A stretch of DNA of 64,000 nucleotides from Pyricularia pennisetigena (lineage: Eukaryota > Ascomycota > Sordariomycetes > Magnaporthales > Pyriculariaceae): positions 1,157,080-1,221,079 of the forward strand of contig NC_043740.1 in the NCBI RefSeq assembly GCF_004337985.1, read 5' to 3'. Below, piece after piece: positions 10,814 through 21,449 of the stretch; positions within the stretch are counted from its first letter, which is position 1, and each line of letters opens with the position of its first letter. The notes under the pieces were generated by a model. The model searched no databases. It was not told the DNA's origin and saw only the letters and a program-made list of their open reading frames with translations. Made by a program: the position numbers and the translations under genes.

Positions 10814-11016
10814 TAGTCCGAATATTCAGCCCTGAAACGAGCTCCACATTTGAGCCACTTTTCGTAACTTAATGGTGGTTTTGCGTTGTACCTGTAGGTC
10901 CATATAAAAGTCTTTCTGGTTTATGTCTGAGGATGATATGTAGTCTCAGGGCTCATCCCTAGTCTCAATGCTCAGACTAGACCCCCCTGCTTCCCAGTGG
11001 GGACCGAACGCTCCAT

Positions 11017-12880
11017 TAGTCTCAGGGCTCATCCCTGAAGCCCAGAGCTCCACAATTGATCCACTTCGCTCCACTTCGTGGCTCAATTGCGGTTTTGCAA
11101 TGTACCTGTGGGTCCATCCAAAGAACGCTTTGGTTCAGGTCTGAGGACAACTTGTCGATTTTCGCCGTTTATAGCGGTATTTTTGGCCTTTTTTCAACCG
11201 AAACTCCTTTATTATTCCACAACCATACATAATATTGAAAAAATAAAATATCGTTGAAAATAGCGTTTAATACCGCTATTAGCAGCGATTCGATTGATTT
11301 TTTTATCTGTTATAATGGCCGAATTGGATACCACCTGCCCTTAATCCGTTTATGGCGGTACTGTTTTTTCGATTTTTTTTCGATTTTCGATTTTTTTTTA
11401 AATTATTTTTAATTTTTAACCAAATTTTATACATTTTGCACGTGGACGGTCGTATATATGTATATATCGTTATAAAAAATTTTGGTGCTTATACCAGATT
11501 ATATAAGTAGTTACATAAGCGGATAGGCAAAGTATATATTTTTTTATATATAATTTACCATCGAAACTCGTTTATATTTTTACCAGTTTTAACGATAATG
11601 AAACCAAAACTTTAGAAACTCGATTACGTATATAAACAAACGTCCAAATGTAGTCCCACCTATAATATCGGCTTTAAAAACTGTTTAATAAAAAAGAATG
11701 CCAAATGTGTATTTTATGAATTTTTTTTGGTTTATTTAATTAATTTTATATTATTTTTGTTTTGCAGCCGAATTTTGTGGTTTTTGCACGTGGGGGGTGG
11801 CATATATATATATATTTAATACAATATCACATTTCTGTACCTATATCTCATTATATAAGCCCTTATATATGCGGATAGGTAAAGTATATCCAATTTTATA
11901 TATATTTTACCATCGAAATGCTTTTACATTTTTACCAATTCTAATATTAATAGAACCAAAATTCGAGAAAATGGATTATATATATAAATAAACGTTAACG
12001 TAAAACCCGATTTGCAATACCGGCCCTTTTTATTTTTTTATATAAAAAGATGTCAAATTTGTGTTTTTTTTGTATTTTTTACTTTATTTAATTGAATAAA
12101 ATTTATAAAAAAAAAAAATATATATAGAATTTATTAACAAACTGAGTAAAGAATATATTAAGTAAAAATTTCTTCATGTCACCAATATTTGCGTAAATTA
12201 TTTAACTTTTTAACAAATTGTTAATTTATATAAAAATATTACTAAAACTTTTATTTTAATCGATAATTGCATGCATTTTGCAGTATTAGGTTTACCAAGG
12301 TATAAAAACTGTAAACTAAAATAAACTAAATATTGCATACCATTATTTAAAACAAGAATTAAATATAATAAAAAATGACAAATTTTATTTAATATTTTAA
12401 TATCTTTCTTAATACGGTGGCTATAAAAACGCGGCCGGCATTCAAATACTCAGCAAACTCCAATTAATTTAACGCAAATTACTATATATTTTTATAATTT
12501 TGATTTATTTTTTTATACGAATATTTAATTGCATACTATGGGTACACTATTTTCTTTTGCCATTATAATGCGAATATATTGTATTTACCCGCTACAAACG
12601 GCAAAATACCACAAATTATCCTTATAGTAATAAAATAATTATAAACGATATCGTAATATTAAATATATTATTAATAATACCGTTATAAACGGCGAAATGC
12701 GACAAATTATCGTTGGTGGTACCGCCATGAACGGCGAAATGCGACAAAATGTCCTCAGACTAGAACGAACGCGATCTTTTCGGCCAATGTAATTGGTCGA
12801 AAAGCCATGTGGCTGAAAGGTACATGGAGCGTTCGGTCCCCACTGCGAAGCAGGGGGGTCTAGTCTGAGCACTGAGACTA
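11017..12880. mobile_element. Complete non-autonomous element with 9-bp TSD, 1.86 kb
   Basis: Terminal sequences TAGTCTCAGGGCTCA and, inverted, TAGTCTCAGTGCTCA bound the element. The 9 bases ACGCTCCAT occur directly before (11008-11016) and after (12881-12889) it. Inside each end lies a second inverted segment (TCTGAGGACA, TTGTCG, TTTCGCCGTT, GGCGGTA). The interior is AT-rich and without ORFs. A 9-bp duplication is characteristic of Mutator-like elements, so I infer a MULE-type MITE. A transposase source is not visible in this window. Confidence 0.85.
11438..12075. repeat. Two tandem copies of a 348-bp unit inside the element
   Basis: The anchor GCACGTGG occurs at 11438 and 11786. Both are followed by a TATATA stretch, CATTATATAAGC-type or GATTATATAAGT-type sequence, GCGGATAGG, TTTACCATCGAAA, TTTTTACCA and a TATAAA(T/C)AAACGT segment. 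Related units recur at 26117-26640, 32820-33050 and 49490-49700. Confidence 0.7.
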
Positions 12881-13429
12881 ACGCTCCATATACCTTACAA
12901 CCACATGGCTTTTCGGCCAATTACATTGTCCGAAAAGATCGCGCTCATTCTAGTCTGAGGACAGCTTGTCGTATTTCGCCGTTTATGGCGGGTATTTACA
13001 CTATATTCCCACTGTATTTGCACTGTATACGCAGAAACAACGATATAACCACTGTACGCAACGAGATACTCGAAAAAAGAAGATAAATAAAAATCGTAAA
13101 AGTACGAGATAACCTGCGTTCCAATATTTGGACTTCTGTTATTCTTTCTGCAGAAACACCGCTATTATACCTTTTACAGTTATATTAATATTTAAATATT
13201 AAGTGTATTGTTTAATTCTTAATTTTTGTTAAGTATATCGAATTTATCATAATAAATAATAATATTTAATATAGATATAACATGATAATAAAAAATTAGA
13301 CTTTTACCCACTGGACGCTAAAAAGTGCAAGCCATTATGGTTTAAAATAAATATTTTATTCATTCTTATATTTTAATAAATATTTGTTAATTATATGCTT
13401 TATTTAGTATGTAATGGGTCCACTTTTAT

Positions 13430-13955
13430 TTGTATATAAGCCATAATAGATAATACCGAAGTGGGGCTATTGGGGCTGTCGGATTTTTTGCTATATTTTG
13501 TGTGTGTCGCAGGAATTGCGATTTAAAGTTAGCGAATGGGGTTTCACCCTATACCGGGCTTAATACCTACCCTGCATTTACGAGTCAGCTACCCTGTACC
13601 GGGTTAAAATTTTCACCAAATCAGCAAATCAGTGCGAACCCAGAAATGGTTTGTATGGAAATGAGGGTGTTTTTTCAACAACGCATACAAAATAATTTTT
13701 CGGAAAATCGTGTGCGGCACCGGAACCCTTTACGGGGTGCGGACCCCCATTTCGATGTCGGAAAGTATGTAAGGGAAATAAAGTAAAATCTCCCCCACTA
13801 ATGAATTAAATCTATCAATCCCAAAATTAGTGAATTTAGTGCATATAAACCCTGTAATTACAGGCTTTTACAACGCAATTAGCACCACGCCGCACCTAGG
13901 CTAATGCCCAACCCCCTGTTAGCAACCCATATTGTTAATATATATTAATTATTGC
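13430..13955. repeat. Arm of a palindromic dispersed repeat (R2)
   Basis: Sequence from GTAATGGGTCCACTTTT through CGTGTGCGGCACCGG and CCCTGTAATTACAGGC to TTAGCAACCCATATTG matches the reverse complement of 28440-28960 and, in part, 27450-27660. It directly abuts the truncated end of the inverted chromovirus at about 13951. The 94-codon plus frame inside it is repeat sequence, not a gene. Confidence 0.65.
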
Positions 13956-16532
13956 GGCGTGGGCCACGTTTATACCGTTTTTAAAATGCTGTAAAAACAA
14001 GTTCGCGCGGATTTTGGGCGTGGAACCCGGCCCTCCATTTATTTATATTACCGGGACCGCGTTTACCTCGTAACCTAGTAATAACCTATCAAAATTAATT
14101 CCCGTAACTAGCGGACTTTTGTTATTTAACGCAAATTAAACGGCGGGTAAATGTCCGGGCCAATTTGCTTAATTAAATATTCCGAGAATTTTTAAATAAT
14201 ATTGCATTTCCTAATTAATGCGTTCCCTACCACCATCCGTTTTTAATTGGTAAAACGTCGATAATAATTGTAAAGTTCCTATTTATCGGTATAATTCCGA
14301 CGAAAAGCCCCTTACCCAATTTAACCCCCGGTCCCATATAATCGCGTTAAAAAAGCACCTAAACCGCCACCAAATAAAAACGAATTTTCCGGCGAAAATT
14401 TAGGCTTTTATCGAATTTATCGGTTATAAACATTATATAACGCGGCGTATCCGCATTATTATTCAGGAAATCCGCTATAAAATCGATGGAAATTTATTTC
14501 AAAAATTTATCCGGTATTGGTAGGGGTTGTAAAAACTTATATTTGCGTCGTTTCGACGGTTCTATCCTGCTGGTAATTATCGCAATTGCGTACAAATTAT
14601 CGGATTTATTCGGTTATCCCGTCCCAATAATAATTTCGGGCCAAAATCGTAAATATATTATCTTTACCGTAATGGCCAATTATTAGGGATTCGTAAATTT
14701 GTTATAAAATTGCCGTGGTTAGGGGCTCCTATTTGGGTGATTAAAAACGGTTTTGATATAATAACGTATCGGAAACGTTTATTAAATAATCCGTTATTTA
14801 TACCGTCGTTTTGGCCTCGAGTAGGAATTGTTTTATATCCTGTTAAACCGCGTTACGTTTATAGGCGTATACCGGTTTTTCTTTCCATTATTTCGTTCTA
14901 AAATCCTGCTATATAAAATTATTCGAAAATAAATCTTTTTTCCGGGACCGCCGGTAATATATTTTATAATAATGTTCAAAAAATACCGACTATAATTATA
15001 CCGGGTATTGGGTGTAATATTATCGCTCTCTTTTTTTCGTTAATTTCGTCCTGCTCCCGTTTCGATACCGCGTCGGGGATTATCGCGTACTTTTTTGGTC
15101 GGTATTTTAAATTATAATTAAACTTGGATAAAATTTGAACTTACCGCAATTATCGCTCCGATATTACGCTCGGTTTCGTAAAATATTCGAATATTTTATA
15201 ATCCGTAAAAATGGTGACAGGAAAACGGATATTGAGTAATTCCGCTTCCCATATTTGCAAATCATAAACGACCGCGAGCAATTCCTTATTATGGATAATA
15301 TAATTGCGTTGGGCCGTCGTTAATTGAACGGAATAAAATATTACTAATTTTTATAACCCGTCTTCCATTTTTTATACTAATACCCCCCGATGGTTGCGCC
15401 GAAATAGTCCGTTTTTATTTTCGCTTCCGTTTCGTCACTCCATTGGGCCAATATTAGCGTTTACAAACATTTTTGATTAAATGTTTTAAAAATAACGTCC
15501 TTTTTTAATATTTATTTAAGCGGTATTCCTTTTTTAATAAACCGAAATAAAGGCGCCGTTAAACCCGAATACCCGTTTATAAAATTTCGGTAAAAATTGA
15601 CGAGTTTTAGGAAACCGCGCAATTTTCGTAATTTCGTCGGGGTTTCCTATTCCCGTATCGCGCGTAATTTTTCCGGATCGGCCTCCACGTTTATATTGGC
15701 GTATATAATACACCCAAAATATTTGAGGGAAATAATTGCGAACGCGTTTTTGTCGAAATCCAAATTTAATCCCGCTTTTTTTAATTTCCCAAAATATGGG
15801 CAATTTTCCGCCAATAATCGGTTTTAAAACCAAACGTATAAGTTAAAATATCGTCCAAATATATTAATACATAATCGCCCAATATATTCCCGAAGACGCC
15901 GTTAATATATCGTTGGAACGTGGCCGGGGCGCCCGCGAATCCAAACGGGTATATAAATTATTCGAACAATCGAAATTTTATGCGAAAAATTACAAAATAA
16001 TATTTTTTTTAACTACGGGTAATTTATGGAAAACTGCGCGCACGTTTATATTAATAAACCATTTTACCCCGGATAAGGAGCGGAGGGTCTTTTTAATAAA
16101 TGGTAAAAAATATTGGTCCTATATTATAATAGCGTTTAATACCTTATAATCGACGTATAAACGCTATCCTCCAAAAATTTTCCGAACTATTAAAACCGGG
16201 GCCGCGGTTGAAAACGCGTTTATTCGGATCCATCCCTTATCCATTATATCGATTATTTATTGCCGTAATTCCAGCAGTTAGTCGCGCGATATATAATATA
16301 ACCGGCTTTATAATAATAGCGGGGATTTACCGTTATTATTCTTTTAAATCCGAATATAATAATCCAATTCGCTTTTATACGGGGGTAAAACCGAAGTTTT
16401 ACCGTCGTTAAATAAACTTTTACAACCTTTGAATTTCTCGGGTAACGTTGCCGGGGACCCTGCGTCGCCTTTATTTACCGCCGATAAAGCTTAAACCCGG
16501 GTTATATTTCGTAACGAAATAAATACGAATTT
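13951..16532 (-). mobile_element. Chromovirus copy B, pol part (left of insertion), RIP-mutated
   Basis: On the minus strand this stretch matches the plus strand of copy A from about 18330 to 20960: the linker before RT, RT, RNase H and integrase region. It ends abruptly at about 13951 at the conserved CGTGGCCCACGCCG. The copy is split by copy A, its 5' part lying at 24327-26116. All reading frames are broken and no intact protein can be made. Confidence 0.85.
16528..16532. repeat. Target site duplication AATTT (left)
   Basis: AATTT precedes the TG of the 5' LTR and is repeated at 24322-24326 directly after the CA of the 3' LTR. Confidence 0.9.
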
Positions 16533-16720
16533 TGTTATAGATTCGTGCCTAAGGCACGTATTACGTAATAAGACACAAAAGCGGGTCAGGGACAATATAT
16601 AAAAGGAAGGACACTACCACGACCCGGACATACACCTTTTCCTCCCTTTTTCCCCAACGTTAGTAATAATACCAATAAGGATATTTAACGGTTTTAAAAC
16701 CGTTAATTTACCTTATAATA
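16533..16720 (+). repeat. 5' LTR of copy A
   Basis: 188 bp, beginning TGTTATAGATTCGTGCC and ending CCTTATAATA. It contains a TATATAAAA box at 16596-16604. About 55 bp downstream, at 16656, is the motif AACGTTAGTAA that matches the primer-binding site. The differences from the 3' LTR are mainly C/T and G/A transitions. Confidence 0.9.
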
Positions 16721-16732
16721 TTTACTAACGTT
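16721..16732 (+). promoter_or_regulatory. Self-complementary primer-binding site
   Basis: TTTACTAACGTT directly follows the 5' LTR. Its reverse complement matches AACGTTAGTAA at 16656-16666 in the LTR over 11 bases, at the position where the transcript should begin. This is the geometry of Tf1-type self-priming rather than tRNA priming. The equivalent site in copy C is 34857-34868. Confidence 0.65.
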
Positions 16733-16748
16733 TAAATTTAAACACGAT

Positions 16749-17748
16749 AATGGCTAACCTAAGGCCAGGCCCGGGAAGGGAAATTTACGATTTTTATTAA
16801 AACCTGGTCGCGAATATCGCGATATTGGAAAAACGCATCGTTTAAATGCAATTACATTTTTTAAACGCAGGCGCGATCGCGCAAAAATAACGCGCCAAAA
16901 AAAAACCCTTACGTAACCCCCTATTATACGACGGTGTACCGGTTGCGTTCACAGTTTGGAAACAAATTATTTCGTACAAATTAATACGCGATACGGAATT
17001 TATCGGGAATTAACGCGACCTATTCGAATATATATAATTTAATTTTACCACGATAATATAAAATGTCGTCCGTTTTTTTTACGAAGTAAAAGGTACGGGA
17101 AAAGGGTATAATTACGAAAATTTTATCGAATATTTGGGACGCACGTATAATAACTTTTATAAAAAAACCCAAACCTTCGCCGAATTAAAAATACTCCGAA
17201 TGCGATACGGCGAATCGTTCGCACATTTTTCTACCAAATTCGAACGCTTTTTTATTACGGCCGGGGGTTTCAAATAATTAGACGAAATACGGGTTAATTA
17301 TTTGCGTTTCCGGGTCGTTAACCGGATAAAGGAGGCGTCGGTAGGAAAAGGTATCGTTTCCGATTTTTACCACGGATTTATCGCTATATACCATTATATC
17401 GCCCAGGATTTGGAAATTATCGATTTGGATAAACGTTTTAATTAAAAACGGAACGCCCCCTTTCCAAATTTTTTACAAATAAATTTGAAAAATATAATAA
17501 TAACGGGCGTATTAACGATAAAAATTAACCAAAACCGTTATAACGTTAGTAAAAAACGAGGAGGGCGTCGATTGGATGAAAATAAAGGGAAGGATAGGGT
17601 TTTATGGGTATCCGTTTTAAAATTCCAACGACGCCGTAAAATAGGGGTTTACCTCCGTTACGGGTCCGCCTCCCATTACGCCCAAAATTACCAATTCGCA
17701 CCGGTTATACGTCCGACGCCAAACGACCCCGAAAAAGGAAAAAATTAA
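16749..17748 (+). pseudogene. gag of copy A (RIP-disrupted)
   Basis: The frame starting with MANLRPGPGREIYDFY is interrupted by several TAA/TAG codons. It contains the retrotransposon gag core (around FIEYLGRTYNNFY, AELKILRMRYGESFAHF and the conserved YHGFIAIYHY segment). It ends with a decayed CCHC knuckle, YLRYGSASHYAQNY, where two Cys codons have become Tyr, as G-to-A changes would do. The homologous part of copy C is at 34885-35884. Confidence 0.8.
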
Positions 17749-17929
17749 TTTTGGGCCACAGTTTTAACCCAAGGGAAGGCCGACGCGACGGGCCCGGACC
17801 ACCCCATAATACGCCAATAAATATAAATCGGAAAAAATAATTAAAAAAAATATAAATTGTAATAAATAAACGATTATTTTTTATCCCGGTTTTAGCTAAT
17901 TTAACGAAATTTATTATTGTATAAATAAA

Positions 17930-20900
17930 TTTAAAGTGCAAATATTACGCGGTTATAAACAAAAATTGTACCAAAAAATTGGAAGTAATAAAAGTTTTTT
18001 TACCATAAATCCGCCGGTTGGGCACGGTAACGGGACGAATACGAACCGATATACGGGAAATGGGCAATTGCGACGTAAATATCGACGGTTAATCCGCGCC
18101 GATATTTTTTATATAATTCCGGGATTAGCGCAGGACCTATTCCTGGGATTCCTTTGGATAACCCACCGGAAAATGGTATTTAACCCAAATTAAAAAAGGT
18201 TAAAAATAGGGTCCGTTAAGGGGTTATTCGTGCAAACGCTGTCCCTGCGTTCGAAAAACAGGAAATTTACGGTGGTTATAGGTAACGTATTCCTGGTAAC
18301 GGCCCGAAAAGCAAAACAAAATACGAACGAACAAATGGAATTCGTTTTTATTTTATTACGAAATATAACCCGAATCCTAATTTTAACGGCGGTAAATAAA
18401 AACGACGCAGGGCCCCCGGCGACTTTACCCGCAAAATTAAAAGGTTTCGAAGATTTATTTAACGACGGTAAAACTTCGGTTTTACCCCCGTATAAAGGCG
18501 AATTGGATTATTATATCCGGATTTAATAGGATAACGACGGTAAATCCCCGCCGTTATTATGGGGCCGGTTATACTATATACCGCGCGATTAATTATTGGA
18601 ATTACGGCGACAAATAATCGATATAATGGATAAAAGATAAATCCGAATAAACGCGTCGTTAACCGCAACCCCGGTCTTAATGGTCCGGAAAACTTTTGGA
18701 AAATGGCGTTTATACGTTAATTATAAAATATTAAACGTTATTATAATATAGGACCGGTATTTTTTACTATTAATTAAAAAAATATTCCGCTCCCTATCCG
18801 GAATAAAATGGTTTATTAAAATAAACGTGCGCGCAATTTTCCATAAATTACGCGTGGCCGAAAGGGATAAATATTTTACAGTTTTTCGCATAAAATTCGG
18901 GTTGTTCGAATAATTAATGTATTTATTCGGATTAACGGGCGCCCCGGCCACGTTCCAACGATATATTAACGGCGTTTTCGGGAACCTATTAAACGATTAT
19001 ATATTAGTATATTTAAACGATATTTTAATATATACGTCCGGTTCCAAAACGGACTATTGGCGGAAAATTACCCACATTTTGGGAAATTTAAAAAAAACGG
19101 GTTTAAATTTGGATTTTAATAAAAGCGCGTTCGCGGTTATTTCCGTTAAATATTTGGGGTTTATTATATACGTTAATATAAACGTGGAAACCGACCCGGA
19201 AAAATTACGCGCGATCCGGGAATGGGAAACCCCGACGAAATTACGAAAATTGCGCGGTTTTTTAGGATTCGCAAATTTTTACCGGGATTTTATAAACGGG
19301 TATTTGGGTTTAACGGCGCTTTTATTTCGATTTATTAAAAAAGGAATACCGTTTAAATGGATACCGGAGGAGGACGTTATTTTTAAAATATTTAAATAAA
19401 TATTTTTACAAGCGCTAATATTGGCCCAGTGGAGCGACGAAACGGAAACGAAAATAAAAACGGATTGCTCCGGCGCAATTATCGGGGGGGTATTAGTATA
19501 AAAGGGGAAAAACGGGTTATAAAAACCGGTAATATTCCATTCCGTTAAATTAACGACGGTTTAACGCAATTATATTATTTACGATAAAAAATTGCTCGCG
19601 GTCGTTTATTATTTACAAATATGGGAAACGGAATTACGTAATATCCGTTTTCTTTTTACCATTTTTACGGATTATAAAACGTTCGAATATTTTACGAAAC
19701 CGAGGGTGGTGTCGGAACGGTAAATGCGGTGGGCCGAAATTTTATTTAAATTTAATTACGTTTTAAAATACCGACCAGGGAAATACGCGATAATCCCCGA
19801 CGCGTTATCGAAACGGGAATAGGACGAAACCAGCGAAAAAAGGAAAACGGTAATATTACGCCTAATACCCAATAAAACCATAATCGGTATTTTTTAAATA
19901 TTATTATAAAATATATTACCGGCGGTCCCGGAAAGAATATTTATTTTCCAACAACTTTATATAGCAAAATTTTGGAATAAAATAGTGGAAAAAAAACCGG
20001 TATACGCCCATAAACGTAACGCGGTTTAATAAAATATAAAACGATTCCCACCCGAGGCCGAAACGATAATATAAATAGCGGATTGCTTAATAAACACCTC
20101 CGGTACGCTATTATATAAAAACCGTTTTTAATTACCCAATTGGGAACCCTTAACCACGGTAATTTTGCAACGAACCCACGAATCCCCAATAATTAACTAT
20201 TGCGGTAAAAATAATATATTTACGATCCTAATTCGAAATTATTATTAAAACGGGATAACCGAATATATCCGACAATTCGTACGCAATTGCGATATATACC
20301 GCAGGATAAAACCATTGAAACGACGCAAATAAAAATTATTATAACCCCTACCAATACCGGATAAATTTTGGAAACAAATTTCCATCGATTTTATAACGGA
20401 TTTTCCAAATAATAGCGCGGACGCGCCGCGTTATATAATGGTTATAATTAATAAATTTTCCAAATATATCCAATTAAAAGCGATAAATTCGATAAAAACC
20501 GAAATTTGCGCCGCGAAATTCGTTTCCATTTAATAGCGGTTTAAAAGCTTTTTTAACGCGATTATATCGGACCGGGGGTCGGATTAGGTAAAGGGTTTTT
20601 GGTCGGAATTATACCGATAAATAAAAATTTTACAATTATTATCGACGTTTTACCACCTAAAAACGGACGGGGGTACGGAACGGATTAATTAGGAAATATA
20701 GCATTACCTAAAGGTTTTCGTGGTATTCGACCAAATAAACTGGTCCGGATATTTACCGGCCGTTTAATTAACGTTAAATAATAGGAATTCGTTAATTACG
20801 GGAATTAATTTTAATAAATTATTATTAGGATATAAGGTAAACGCGGTCCCGGTAATATAAGTAAACGGACGACCGGGTTTTACGCCCAAAAATCGCGCGA

Positions 20901-21443
20901 ATTTGTTTGTATAACATTTTAAAAACGGTATAAACGTGGCCCACGCCGTTATAATTTATATATAATAACGCCAAAAAAAAACGCGAATAAAATACGGAAA
21001 CCGGCGGACCGCTTCAAAATAGGGGATAAAATTTTTTTTAACCTACGGAACGTTAAAATTAATCGCCCGAATAAAAAGCTTAATTTTATAGCGAATAAAT
21101 ATACGGTCGTAGCGATTCCTACATTATTAATAATTACGTTAAACGTTTTAAAAGGAGTTTACCCCATTTTTTACGTAAAATTAATCGAAAAGGCCGCGGA
21201 CGACCCATTACCATCCCAAATTTGTACCGATATTAAACCCGGCCCGTTATTAATTTTATCCGATTTAAATAACGAAACCGCGGAGGAATGGGTAATGGAG
21301 GAAATCCTGGCCGCGAAAAACGCAATGGGGAAAAAACGCAAACGTAAAATTTTGGTAAAATGGAAAAAGTACGATAAATTTACGTGGGAAAATTTGGTAG
21401 CAATAAAAAATATACGGGTATTAAACGAATTCGAAACAAAATA
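17930..21443 (+). pseudogene. pol of copy A: PR-RT-RH-IN-chromodomain (RIP-disrupted)
   Basis: The reverse transcriptase shows LTGAPATFQRYING at about 18930 and LVYLNDILIYT at about 19005, where the catalytic YLDDIL has lost its first Asp to Asn. YLGFIIY and LRGFLGFANFYRDFI follow. RNase H (about 19430-19830) and integrase (about 20170-20960) are readable in fragments. The end is a chromodomain (ILVKWKKYDKFTWENL at about 21351), which places the element among chromoviruses. Copy C keeps LIYLDDILIYT and KWKKYDEPTWENL. Confidence 0.85.
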
Positions 21444-21449
21444 GGGGCC

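Larger units (their letters stand above)
10814..13350. mobile_element. Three-layer nest of TAGTCTCAG-family elements
   Basis: The oldest layer starts near 10814 (degenerate TAGTCCGAAT, GAGCTCCAC, TGTACCTGTAGGTCC). A terminus TAGTCTCAGGGCTCATCCC begins at 10941 and is interrupted at 10960 by an inverted member (TAGTCTCAATGCTCAGACTAG). That member is itself split at 11016/12881 by the complete element 11017-12880 and continues to about 13300 with TCTGAGGACAGCTTGTCG and an AT-rich interior. No layer has a coding frame, so all are non-autonomous. Confidence 0.75.

Noticed and set aside
12639..12920. Minus frame of 93 codons, similar to frames at 1179-1463 and 31614-31862
   Set aside because: The shared translated sequence is the terminal module of the TAGTCTCAG transposon, repeated in both orientations, not a protein family.
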